This document shows positions 8,428 through 17,253 of a DNA stretch of 64,000 nt, piece after piece. Source of the stretch: JBGTSJ01 sp041940305 (GTDB taxonomy: Bacteria > Planctomycetota > Planctomycetia > Planctomycetales > Planctomycetaceae). The notes beneath the pieces are model-generated. The model searched no databases and was not told the DNA's origin. It worked only from the letters and a program-made list of their open reading frames with translations. The DNA is taken from positions 124,001-188,000 of the forward strand of contig JBGTSJ010000014.1 of the NCBI GenBank assembly GCA_041940305.1, given 5' to 3'. Made by a program: the position numbers and the translations under genes. Every line of letters starts with the position of its first letter. Position 1 is the stretch's first letter.

Positions 8428-10599
8428 CTACGGGGAGGGCCATTCGACGCCGAGTGTCTTCACGAGGAAAGCCCACTGGTCGGTGATCTCTTCGATGATC
8501 TTCTCGGTGGGCTTGCCGCTGCCGTGGCCGGCGCGGGTTTCGATGCGGATCAGGATGGGGTTGTCGCAGTCCTGGGCCGCCTGGAGGCGGGCGGCGAACT
8601 TGAAGCTGTGGCCGGGGACGACGCGGTCGTCGGTATCGGCGGTGGTGACCATGGTCGGGGGATAGCAGACCCCCTCCTTGATGTTGTGGTAGGGGGAGTA
8701 GGCGTAGAGGGCGGGGAACTCGTCGGGGTTATCGGCGGAGCCGTAGTCGTCGACCCAGTAGCGACCGGCGGTGAACTTGTGGAAGCGGAGCATGTCCATG
8801 ACGCCGACGCCCGGCAGGCAGGCGCCGTACAGATCGGGACGCTGCGTGAGGCAGGCACCCACCAGCAGTCCCCCGTTGCTGCCTCCCTGGATCGCAAGCT
8901 TCTCCGGGCGCGTGTAGCCGTTGTCGATCAGCCATTCGGCGGCAGCGATGAAATCATCGAAGACGTTCTGCTTGGACAGTTTCGTGCCGGCGCGATGCCA
9001 TTCCTCGCCGTACTCTCCGCCGCCGCGAAGGTTCGCCATGGCGAACACGCCCCCCATTTCCATCCACTGCAGCCGGCTGGTGGAGAAAGACGGCGTCATC
9101 GAGATGTTGAAGCCTCCGTAGCCATACAGCAGCGTAGGCTGATTGCCGTTCAGCTCGAGGTCGCGGCGATGCGCGAGGAACATCGGCACGCGCGTGCCGT
9201 CGCTGCTCTCATAAAACACCTGCGATACGGCATAGTCGGCGGGATCAAAATCGACATCGGCCGACCGCAGCAGCGTGCTCTCGCCGGTGATCAGGTCGTA
9301 GCGGTAAGAACTCGGGGGCGTGGTGAAGCTGGCGAACGAGTAAAACGTCTCCATGTCGGACTGCTTCCCGGAGAATCCGCTGGCCGTGCCGAGTCCCGGG
9401 AATTCGATGTTGCGGACGTGCCGGCCGTCGAGCGTGTAGAGCGCCACCCGCGTCACAACGTCGTGCAGCGACTCGACCAGAAACTGGTGGCCCACGAGCG
9501 AGACGTCGCTCATGACGTCGTCCTGCTGGGGAATGATCTCCGTGAACGGCGGAACGCCCGGCGTGGACCCGTCGCGGAACGGTCCGGTCGGCGCGGAGCG
9601 CGTATCCACGGCGATGACGCGTTTGCGGGGGGCGTCGATGTCGGTCTTGAAGAAGAACAGGGGCCCGTCGTTGCCGACGAACGTGAACTCGTGGTCGAAG
9701 GTGTCGACGAGCGCGGCGGGCATCCCGTAGGGTTCAGCGAGGTCCTTGTAGTAGATACGGTACTTGTCGTCGGTGCCGAGCCCGACGGTGATGACGAGAT
9801 ACCGCCCATCGTCCGTGACCGTGCAGTCGTATCCCCACTTCGGCTCATCGGGGCGGCGGAAGACGAGCACATCCTCGGCCTGCGGACGGCCCACGCGGTG
9901 GTAGTACACTTCCTGGTTCAGATTCAGGCTCTGGAAGTCGGCCCCTTCTTCCGGTTCGGGGAAGCGGGCGTAAAAGAAGCCTTCGCCGTCGATCGTCCAG
10001 TCGGGCGTGTTGAACTTGATCCAGCGCAGCTCTTCGTCGAGGACCTTCCCCGACTCAATTTCCATAATCCGCCAGATCCGCCAGTCGGTGCCGCCGTCCT
10101 GGACGCCGTAGGCGACGTAGCGCCCGTCGTCGCTGAACGAGACTCCCGCCAGCGCCACCGTGCCGTCCTCCGACCACGCATTGGGATCGATCAGCACCCG
10201 CGGCTCCGCGTCGAGCGACTCCTGCAGGTAGAGCACATACTGATTCTGCAGTCCGTCATTCTTCAGGAAGTAATAGCGACCGCCTGCTTTGAACGGTTCG
10301 CCGTACTTCTCGAAGTTGTACAGTTCCGTCATGCGCGCCTTGATGGCGTCACGCTCGGGGACCTGCTCCAGCCAGGCGAATGTGTGCTCATTCTGCCGCT
10401 TGACCCAGTCGGCTACGTCCTCTGAGACGCGGACGTCATCCTCCAACCAGCGGTAGGGGTCGGCGACGGAGACGCCGTGGAAGTCATCGACCTGATCGAC
10501 GGTGCGGGTCATGGGGACAGTCAATTCCTCGCCGGCAACCGAGAGCATCGCGGTCAGCGCGCATCCCAGGACAACCGCTAAAGTACGCGCTGCATGCAT
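8428..10599 (-). CDS. Prolyl oligopeptidase (S9 family), exported
   Basis: This 723-residue serine peptidase cleaves short peptides after proline. A signal peptide is visible (MHAARTLAVVLGCALTAMLS, cleavage near VAGEE), so a periplasmic location is likely. The N-terminal propeller domain begins DDFHGVSVADPYRWLEDD, as in canonical members. The catalytic serine is in IQGGSNGGLLVGACL, the Asp in TADTDDRVVPGHSFKF and the His in RAGHGSGKPTEK. The length agrees with the family norm of about 700. The gene is transcribed away from the PQQ-type protein with a 58-bp gap between them and may form a unit with it. Confidence 0.95.
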   Translation of the reverse strand: MHAARTLAVVLGCALTAMLSVAGEELTVPMTRTVDQVDDFHGVSVADPYRWLEDDVRVSEDVADWVKRQNEHTFAWLEQVPERDAIKARMTELYNFEKYGEPFKAGGRYYFLKNDGLQNQYVLYLQESLDAEPRVLIDPNAWSEDGTVALAGVSFSDDGRYVAYGVQDGGTDWRIWRIMEIESGKVLDEELRWIKFNTPDWTIDGEGFFYARFPEPEEGADFQSLNLNQEVYYHRVGRPQAEDVLVFRRPDEPKWGYDCTVTDDGRYLVITVGLGTDDKYRIYYKDLAEPYGMPAALVDTFDHEFTFVGNDGPLFFFKTDIDAPRKRVIAVDTRSAPTGPFRDGSTPGVPPFTEIIPQQDDVMSDVSLVGHQFLVESLHDVVTRVALYTLDGRHVRNIEFPGLGTASGFSGKQSDMETFYSFASFTTPPSSYRYDLITGESTLLRSADVDFDPADYAVSQVFYESSDGTRVPMFLAHRRDLELNGNQPTLLYGYGGFNISMTPSFSTSRLQWMEMGGVFAMANLRGGGEYGEEWHRAGTKLSKQNVFDDFIAAAEWLIDNGYTRPEKLAIQGGSNGGLLVGACLTQRPDLYGACLPGVGVMDMLRFHKFTAGRYWVDDYGSADNPDEFPALYAYSPYHNIKEGVCYPPTMVTTADTDDRVVPGHSFKFAARLQAAQDCDNPILIRIETRAGHGSGKPTEKIIEEITDQWAFLVKTLGVEWPSP

Positions 10600-10657
10600 C
10601 GGTCCGCCTCTTGTTGATGAGTTTCACTCGAGCCGCATCGGCGACGATGGCGCCGCT

Positions 10658-12121
10658 CTAGTCCCGTGCGCCGAAGCACAGGATCTTTCCGTCCGGCCCT
10701 TCGCAGCCGATGACCAGATGCTGCTCGCCGACGGCGGCTGAGCCGCTGATTCTCTGTCCGGCGTTGTACTTGAAGACTTCCTCCCCCCGCAGGTTCACGC
10801 CGTACACATTGCGGTCCGCCGATCCGAAGAACACGCGATCTCCCACCAGCACGGGGGAGGAATCGATGGGCCCCCGCGTCTCGAAGCTCCAGCGTTCTTC
10901 ACCCGACTCGCGATCGACCGCGCGCAACCGCTTGTCGCGACTGCCGATCAGCACCAGCTCGTCGGTGACGACCGGCGACGAATGGATTTCCTGAGCGCGG
11001 TTCGGGTCGCTGAAAGTCCACTCCGTCGCCTGATTTCGCCAGTCGAGCGCCATAACTTCCCCGTCGGGAGTGCCGAAGTACAGCACTTCGTTGACGTGCG
11101 CGGGGGAGGCGATCAGCAGACCTTCGAGCGGGACTTCGGCGTGCTGCTCGCCGCTGGTGACATTGACGACGCGGAGGAACGGCTTGTCGCATCCGCTGAC
11201 GAACGTGTACTGGTCGTCGATCGCCTGCGAGCCGTTGATCGGCCCGAGCGCGTCGAACTCCCACAGTTTTTCGCCCGTCTCGGCATTGAGGCAGTACAGG
11301 CGGCCGTCGTGCGAGCCGAACAAAACCCGTTCGGGCGCTGCACCCCCGTCGCCGGGAAGCACGGTGGCGCCGCCTTTGATTTCGCCCTCCGTCTGAAACT
11401 GCCAGAGCAGGCCGCCGGTCTTGCGATCGAGTGCGTGGAACATGCCGTCTTCGTCCCCCACATAGACGGCCGCAGCCGACAATGTCACCGGCGCATTGAA
11501 GCCGGGGGCGAACTCTTCCGGATCATCGTTCTCGATCGTCCGGTAGCGCCACTGCTCCTCGCCTGTCCGCAGATCCAGACAGTAGACATGCCCGCTCAGC
11601 ACGGCGACATACGCCCTGCCATTGGAGATCGCCGGGGTGGATGACGTGCCGTCATGGGTCGGCAGTTCCCAGAGCAATTCCAGTGTCTCCGGCAGCGTGG
11701 ATGTGGCGATGCCCCGGAGATCGACGCCGTTGCGAAAATTCGGCCATGCCTCGTCCGTGAGCGGCTCAGGGCTGCGATCGAACTGGGCGGTCGCCGGCCG
11801 CGGTCCCTCGTCCGGTCCCGCCGAGACGGCATCGGCCGCGGGATCGGCCGCGGGTTCGGGTGCAGGCTGCTCCGACGGCTCCCCGGACGTCGATTCCCCC
11901 GCGTCGTCCGCTGCGGCATCCTGCGGGCGCCGGCCGAGTTCTTCGAGCGCCGGCGAAGGTTCGGGAACCTCCGGCAGCACACCCGGACCGGCGCCGGTCG
12001 TCGATCCGACGGCGGGCGGATAGCTGGAGGGTGGAGAAGACTGAAAGCATCCGCAAGAAAGGCCCAGTGTCAGCGCGAGCGCTGTCAGTGGGGAGAACCA
12101 TTCGCGTCGTGCATTGCGCAT
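10658..12121 (-). CDS. PQQ-type beta-propeller repeat lipoprotein
   Basis: This 487-residue protein begins with a hydrophobic stretch ending LTLGLSCGCFQSS, suggesting a lipoprotein signal, then has a Pro/Ala/Glu-rich linker to about residue 125. The rest is a series of blades with motifs such as VYCLDLRTGEEQWRY, FHALDRKTGGLLWQFQTEG, LYCLNAETGEKLWEFDA and LRAVDRESGEERWSFETRG. These are classic pyrrolo-quinoline-quinone-like repeats (as in BamB). No cofactor-binding enzyme core is visible, so a scaffold or binding role is more likely. Its first 37 bases overlap the 3' end of the upstream alcohol dehydrogenase gene. Confidence 0.9.
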   Translation of the reverse strand: MRNARREWFSPLTALALTLGLSCGCFQSSPPSSYPPAVGSTTGAGPGVLPEVPEPSPALEELGRRPQDAAADDAGESTSGEPSEQPAPEPAADPAADAVSAGPDEGPRPATAQFDRSPEPLTDEAWPNFRNGVDLRGIATSTLPETLELLWELPTHDGTSSTPAISNGRAYVAVLSGHVYCLDLRTGEEQWRYRTIENDDPEEFAPGFNAPVTLSAAAVYVGDEDGMFHALDRKTGGLLWQFQTEGEIKGGATVLPGDGGAAPERVLFGSHDGRLYCLNAETGEKLWEFDALGPINGSQAIDDQYTFVSGCDKPFLRVVNVTSGEQHAEVPLEGLLIASPAHVNEVLYFGTPDGEVMALDWRNQATEWTFSDPNRAQEIHSSPVVTDELVLIGSRDKRLRAVDRESGEERWSFETRGPIDSSPVLVGDRVFFGSADRNVYGVNLRGEEVFKYNAGQRISGSAAVGEQHLVIGCEGPDGKILCFGARD

Positions 12122-13284
12122 CGATAAAGCTCCTCAAACTCGGCCGCCGCCACGGGACGGGGATTGAACTTCCCGGTCCACTGCGCCTCCGCTCCCCGCG
12201 CGAGCTCCGGAATCATCGCCGGCTCCACATTGTACTCGGCCAGCGTCGTGGGGGCTCCCGCCCGCCGCACGACCTCCCGCATGTACCCGGCGAGCCGTTC
12301 GGCCGCCTGCGGATTCCCCCGCTCGCTCAGACCGGCGTCGGACGCCAGTTCTTCATACATCGGCCCGACGTTCGGGGCGTTGAACCGGATGACGTGGGGC
12401 AGCATCACTCCGATCGCCATGCCGTGCGTGATGTTGTAGTGCGCCGTCAGCGGGTTCACCGACGCGTGTGTGGCGCCCAGCATTGAGTTCTCGATGGCGG
12501 CCCCCGCGAGATGCGCTCCCAGCAGCATGGCGCCGCGCGCCATGAGGTCGCCCGGATCCGCGAGGACAGCCGGAAACGCGCGGCTCAGCAGTTGCCACGC
12601 CTGCCGGCTGAACAGTTGCGAGACCGGACCCCGCCGCGTGGAGACGTAGCTTTCCAGTGCATGACTGAGCGCGTCGATGCCCGTCGCCGCCGTGACGGCC
12701 GGAGGCATGGTGACGGTCAGCTCCGGGTCGAGAATCGCAACTTTGGCTGCCGCCTTCTTGTCGCCGCACGCCATCTTCATGTGCGTCTGCGGATCGGCAA
12801 TCACGGCGAAGGACTGCGCTTCGCTGCCTGTCCCTGAGGTGGTCGGCACGCAGATCAGGGGGAGCATCGGCTTCGTCGCCTTGCCGATGCCCCAGTAGTC
12901 CTGAATGCGGCCGCCGTTGGTGAGCACGAAGTTGATCCCCTTCGCGCAGTCCATGCTGCTGCCGCCCCCCAGTCCGACCAGCAGGTCGGCATTCAGTCCC
13001 CGCGCGAATCCCGCCCCGCGATCGATATCGTCCGCGGTCGGATTCGGGGGCACGTCATCCCAGATCGAGACCTCCATACCGGCTTCGCGGAGGAGGTCGA
13101 TCGCCCGCTGCTCGTGGCCGGCCTGCTTCAGGCCCGCGTCGGAAACCAGCAGGACCCGGCGTCCGCCCAGCTTCTTCGCGAACTCGCCGAGTTTCTGCAA
13201 TGAACCGGCCCCGAACACGACGCGCGTCCGCGGATCGTAATCGAAGGCCGGTACGGTCAGGCCCGGAGAGACGGAAGCGGACAT
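12085..13284 (-). CDS. Iron-containing alcohol dehydrogenase
   Basis: This 399-residue protein is of normal length for group III (iron-dependent) alcohol dehydrogenases, which interconvert alcohols and aldehydes with NAD(P). Visible features are TRVVFGAGSLQKLGEFAKKL at the start, LLVGLGGGSSMDCAKGIN (nucleotide-binding GGGS), LICVPTTSGTGSEAQSFAV, and the metal-binding region GIDALSHALESYVS with later NPLTAHYNITHGMAIGVMLPH. The His residues there (ALSHAL, ITHGMA) are the usual metal ligands. Start is ATG at 13284. It overlaps the following propeller gene by 37 bases, suggesting translational coupling. The substrate cannot be told from sequence. Confidence 0.93.
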   Translation of the reverse strand: MSASVSPGLTVPAFDYDPRTRVVFGAGSLQKLGEFAKKLGGRRVLLVSDAGLKQAGHEQRAIDLLREAGMEVSIWDDVPPNPTADDIDRGAGFARGLNADLLVGLGGGSSMDCAKGINFVLTNGGRIQDYWGIGKATKPMLPLICVPTTSGTGSEAQSFAVIADPQTHMKMACGDKKAAAKVAILDPELTVTMPPAVTAATGIDALSHALESYVSTRRGPVSQLFSRQAWQLLSRAFPAVLADPGDLMARGAMLLGAHLAGAAIENSMLGATHASVNPLTAHYNITHGMAIGVMLPHVIRFNAPNVGPMYEELASDAGLSERGNPQAAERLAGYMREVVRRAGAPTTLAEYNVEPAMIPELARGAEAQWTGKFNPRPVAAAEFEELYRCAMHDANGSPH

Positions 13285-13503
13285 AGAGCAGGGTCGTGCT
13301 GGCTCCCGCCGCGGAAGGAGGGCTGTTCATCGCGGCATCGGCGGGGGTGGGTCAGTTCCGCGACCCGAAATTGTACGCCCTCGACTTCCGCCCCGCAAAC
13401 TGCGGCTCCGGGCGGACGATTCCCGACGCGGGCATTCGGGCGGCATCGATCCGGGCCATCGGAGCCAAGGGATCGCTGCGCATGTCGACGGCTGCAGCGG
13501 TGG

Positions 13504-16500
13504 TCAGGGAATGAACAGGAATTCATTCGAGTTGAACAAGGCCCGCGCCACGGCATCCAGGCCATAACGTCCGGCGAGTGTCTCCGCCGCCTCCCGCTCA
13601 ACGGCATCCGGATCACGTGCCAGCGTCAGACGGAACATCGCGACGATCCCATCACCCTGGTCCGTATTCGATTGCCTGGCGAGTGTCGCGGCCTGTTCCG
13701 AAATGAACGAGCTGTTGAGCAGGTTCAGGGCCTGCAGGGGGGTCGTCGAGCGGGAGCGGGCCGGCATTACCTGGCCGGCGTCGGGACAGTCGAACGCTCC
13801 GAACACGGCGTCGTTCTCCATTCGCAGCTTGAGGGCGTAGACCATTCGCCGGAAATCCCCCGGACCGAATTCGTCCTTCGCGACCCAGTTCCGCGCGTAG
13901 TTGCTGTTCGGCTCGAACATGAGGTAGCCCGGACCGTACATGGCCGGATCGAGCCGGCCGCTGACGGCGATGATGCTGTCGCGGATCGCCTCCGCCTCCA
14001 GCCTCCGCGGCGGGAACCGCCACAGCAGCGATGACGTCGCATCCACCGCCATGCAGTCCGGCCGCGGCGTGTTCGACTGCTGGTACGTGGCGGACGTCAG
14101 GATCAGCCGGTGAATGTGCTTGAGAGACCAGCCGGAGTCGATCAGTTCGGCCGCCAGCCAGTCGAGGAGTTCCGGATGCGTCGGCGGCGCTCCCATCGCG
14201 CCGAAGTCGGAGGGCGTGGAGACAAGCCCCTCGCCGAAGTGCTGCTGCCAGACCCGGTTGACGATGACCCGCGCGGTCAGCGGATGCCGCGGGTCGATCA
14301 GCCATTCCGCCAGCGTGACGCGGCGCTGCTGCTCCGCGGCGGCTGGACTCAACCCGGGAGCCGGAATGTTCTTCTGCAGCACACTCAGGACGGCTGGAGC
14401 CACCTCTTCGCGCGGGCTGAGGGGATCGCCGCGGTACAGGCGCCGCGTTTCCGGCGGCTCGGCGAATCGCCCGGCGTACATCGTCACCGGCTCGCGCAAA
14501 GCCGACAGCTCCGCATCCACAGCGGCCTGTTTCCGCAGCAGGTCGCGAATCGGGGCCGACCGTTCCGGCGAGATCGCGGCCAGCAGGAATGCCGAGTCGT
14601 CTCCGGGCGACCCGAACGGCGCACGTGCGGACGATGCGGCCACCACGCGCCACGCGTCCGCTTCGCGATCGGCGGTTTCAGAAACAGTGATCGAATAGTC
14701 CACCGGCGTGCGGTCGGCGTACTGGCCGTTCCGGTCCCGCTGCCAGACGATCCGCTCGATGCGCACCGGTTGAGGCAGCTCGATCTCGACCCATCCCTCG
14801 TTCACCGTCCCGGCAATCCAGCTGCGGTCGTTGCCGTACTGGCCATCGAAGATGTGCTCCAGCCGGTGCTTCGGATTGCCGGAGTAGTCGCCGGAGGATT
14901 GCGCCGTCGCTCCGTTCGCCGCCAATGCGACGTTGATGGACGGGGAACCCGGCTCGGGCGCCGACCAGATTTCCAGTTCATCGAGGCAGGGCTCGATCCC
15001 GTTGTTGACCGCCCGAATGGTGAACCGCACTCGACGCGCCAGCACGGGGGCGAAGCGCTCTTCGTTGCGCGTCGGAGTGACGGCGGGCTGCAGCCGCGGC
15101 TGCGTGGAGGGAGCGGCATCGCGCTGCAGTACGATGGCGTCCGCCGTGATGGCCGTCCCGGTGCGGCCGCAGCGGACAACAATCCGGCTCTGCTCCTGCA
15201 GGACGTGCAGACCGGCATCGTAGAACCCGCTCCACAGAGGCTGGCTGACGATCTCGCCGGTGCCGTCGGCGAACCGCTGCTGATCCACCGTGGCGATAAG
15301 CTGCTGGTCCGCCTGTGTGGCGAGATCGCCGTCCTCGTCGATGTAATAGCGAGCATCGGCGGCATGCGTGGACCACCCGCAGCCCCACGAAAGCCAGACC
15401 CGGAACTCACCCTGCACCCCGGGCCGGTAGGCGAACACGTCTGCATCGGTGGCCGGCTGCCACCACGTGTAGCGTCCGCCGCTGACGTTGGGCACGCGGG
15501 CCGCTCCGCCCGGGTCCTGCCGCTGACCGCGCCCGGTCCCCTCCGGATTCACGCCGTGTCCCTGCTTCGGCCGGAGAATTTCGACGCGCGACAGGTCTTC
15601 GTCATCCACAATCAGGGTTTCTCCGGCGGCGGGTGAAGCCGCGCCCCCTGATCCCGATTGCAATGACGCCGTCAGCCGATCGAGTTCCGCGACGATCGCG
15701 CCGCGGCGACGTTCGAGTTCGGCGACCCGCTGCTCGTCCTCCGGCGAACGAGCCCGTTCGATGCGGCGGTTGTCGTGCTGCACGCCGGCGAAGACGGCCT
15801 GCAGCGAGTAGAAGTCGGCCTGCGTGACGGGATCGAACTTGTGGTTGTGGCAGCGGGCGCAGCCGAGCGTCAGCCCCATGAAAGCGGTGCCCGTCGTGTT
15901 GACCATGTCGGTCAGCTCGTCCTGGCGCTGCATCAGGCCGAGCAGCGGATCCTGTCCTTTCACGATGTCGGTCGGACCGCCGACGATGAATCCCGTCGCC
16001 GCATGTGCTTCGACGGCGTCGCCCGCCAACTGCTCGAAGACGAAGCGGTCGTAAGGCTTGTCCTCGTTAATGGCCCGGATGACGTAGTCACGGTAGTGAT
16101 ACGCGGCGGGTCGCTCGTGGTTGGTCTCGAACCCGTTGCTCTCCGCAAACCGGACGACATCCAGCCAGTGCCGCGCCCAGCGTTCGCCGAAATGCGGACT
16201 GGCGAGCATGCGGTCCACCCGATGCTCCCATGCGTCCGGGGCGTCGTCCTGCTCGAAGTCGGCGATCTCTTCGTAGGTTGGGGGAAGACCGAGAAGGTCC
16301 AGCGACAGTCGCCGGAGGAGCGTCCGCCGATCGGCTCGGCTCGACGGCGTCAGGCCGTGCTCAGCAAGTTCGGCGGCAACGAACCGGTCGATCGGGTTGC
16401 GGACAAATCCCGAATCCTGGACATCGGAGACTGGCGGGCGCTCAATCGGCTGCAGTGACCACCAGTCGTTTCCCGCGCGTCCATCGCCGGAGTAGGCCAG

Positions 16501-16854
16501 CGGGTCGATTGGGTCGACGGTCCATTCGGCGCCGGAATCAATCCACTGCCGCAACACCTCCTTCTCACTGTCCGTGAGAGGCTCGTCGGGGGGCATTTCG
16601 TCGGCGCTCACCCGCTGCCAGAGATAGCTGGCGGCTGGATCGCCCGGCTCCAGCGCGGCGCCGCTGTCTCCCCCTGTCTGGGCATGCGCCTTGCGGGCGA
16701 GGTCCAGCCCTCCCTCCGGTTCGGCGCCGCTGTGGCAGTCCAGGCACTTATGCGCCAGCAAGGGAGCGACATCACGCTCGAAGGTGATCTCCGCCGCCCC
16801 GGTTTGCGTCGCCAGCAGCAAAGCCGGCAGCCACCGGCCAATGTATCGCAGCAT
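13504..16854 (-). CDS. Planctomycete cytochrome C protein with DUF1549 and DUF1553 domains
   Basis: This 1116-residue exported protein has a signal peptide (about residues 1-20). A heme c motif, CLDCH, is at residues 37-41 (PSCyt1 domain). DUF1549 follows, including RRLSLDLLGLPPTYEE and a second CXXCH in LGCARCHNHKFDPVTQADFY. A long middle insert around residues 450-760 looks like carbohydrate-binding/discoidin modules (for example NDRSWIAGTVNEGWVEIELP). The C-terminal DUF1553 begins near VNRVWQQHFGEGLVSTPSDF and contains RRLEAEAIRDSIIAVSGRLD. Proteins of this kind are hallmarks of planctomycetes and are thought to be periplasmic electron-transfer or carbohydrate-processing factors. The function is undefined. 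Confidence 0.93.
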   Translation of the reverse strand: MLRYIGRWLPALLLATQTGAAEITFERDVAPLLAHKCLDCHSGAEPEGGLDLARKAHAQTGGDSGAALEPGDPAASYLWQRVSADEMPPDEPLTDSEKEVLRQWIDSGAEWTVDPIDPLAYSGDGRAGNDWWSLQPIERPPVSDVQDSGFVRNPIDRFVAAELAEHGLTPSSRADRRTLLRRLSLDLLGLPPTYEEIADFEQDDAPDAWEHRVDRMLASPHFGERWARHWLDVVRFAESNGFETNHERPAAYHYRDYVIRAINEDKPYDRFVFEQLAGDAVEAHAATGFIVGGPTDIVKGQDPLLGLMQRQDELTDMVNTTGTAFMGLTLGCARCHNHKFDPVTQADFYSLQAVFAGVQHDNRRIERARSPEDEQRVAELERRRGAIVAELDRLTASLQSGSGGAASPAAGETLIVDDEDLSRVEILRPKQGHGVNPEGTGRGQRQDPGGAARVPNVSGGRYTWWQPATDADVFAYRPGVQGEFRVWLSWGCGWSTHAADARYYIDEDGDLATQADQQLIATVDQQRFADGTGEIVSQPLWSGFYDAGLHVLQEQSRIVVRCGRTGTAITADAIVLQRDAAPSTQPRLQPAVTPTRNEERFAPVLARRVRFTIRAVNNGIEPCLDELEIWSAPEPGSPSINVALAANGATAQSSGDYSGNPKHRLEHIFDGQYGNDRSWIAGTVNEGWVEIELPQPVRIERIVWQRDRNGQYADRTPVDYSITVSETADREADAWRVVAASSARAPFGSPGDDSAFLLAAISPERSAPIRDLLRKQAAVDAELSALREPVTMYAGRFAEPPETRRLYRGDPLSPREEVAPAVLSVLQKNIPAPGLSPAAAEQQRRVTLAEWLIDPRHPLTARVIVNRVWQQHFGEGLVSTPSDFGAMGAPPTHPELLDWLAAELIDSGWSLKHIHRLILTSATYQQSNTPRPDCMAVDATSSLLWRFPPRRLEAEAIRDSIIAVSGRLDPAMYGPGYLMFEPNSNYARNWVAKDEFGPGDFRRMVYALKLRMENDAVFGAFDCPDAGQVMPARSRSTTPLQALNLLNSSFISEQAATLARQSNTDQGDGIVAMFRLTLARDPDAVEREAAETLAGRYGLDAVARALFNSNEFLFIP

Positions 16855-17253
16855 CCATCCACCCCGTCTGCACGACAGCGCGATTGCAGGAATTACAATC
16901 GCTCATTGTGAGGCGGCATGCCCCCCGGGATCAAGGTCCGACGGACACCGGACCCATGTAGTTGGAGCGTGACGCCGCCTTGTCCGCAGCCCGACCCCGC
17001 TGCTTTCAACCAACCCGAAAATCTGTATTCGTGCTGATGACAGCGCGCACCCGCATCGACGACGGTTTCTGGCAGCGAAACGATCGATCGGCCGGGTTTG
17101 CCGATGTTTTCTCAACCGGCACGCCGATTGCGTTCTCCGGGAGGTTGACCCCTTGCGCCCGGTCGAAACAATACCCTGATCAGACGTTTCGACCGCAGAC
17201 CCTTCTGACGCGCGGCACACGTCCCTTACGGCTCTACTGACAGGAAGCCAGTC
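16855..17253. other. Divergent intergenic region, 399 bp
   Basis: This gap separates two divergent exported-protein genes and should contain both promoters. A Shine-Dalgarno-like ACAGGAAG lies just before the 17254 start. I see no strong palindrome, no RNA motif and no convincing small gene; open frames here have no family features. Confidence 0.6.

Noticed and set aside
8386..10425. A 679-codon open frame on the + strand over the prolyl oligopeptidase
   Set aside because: It is an opposite-strand shadow of a well-supported gene in high-GC DNA and has no family motifs.
13296..13514. A 72-codon + frame between alcohol dehydrogenase and cytochrome genes
   Set aside because: It overlaps the cytochrome 3' end and has no ribosome site or recognisable motif.
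14110..15636. A 508-codon + strand open frame
   Set aside because: It is a shadow within the DUF1549/DUF1553 gene.
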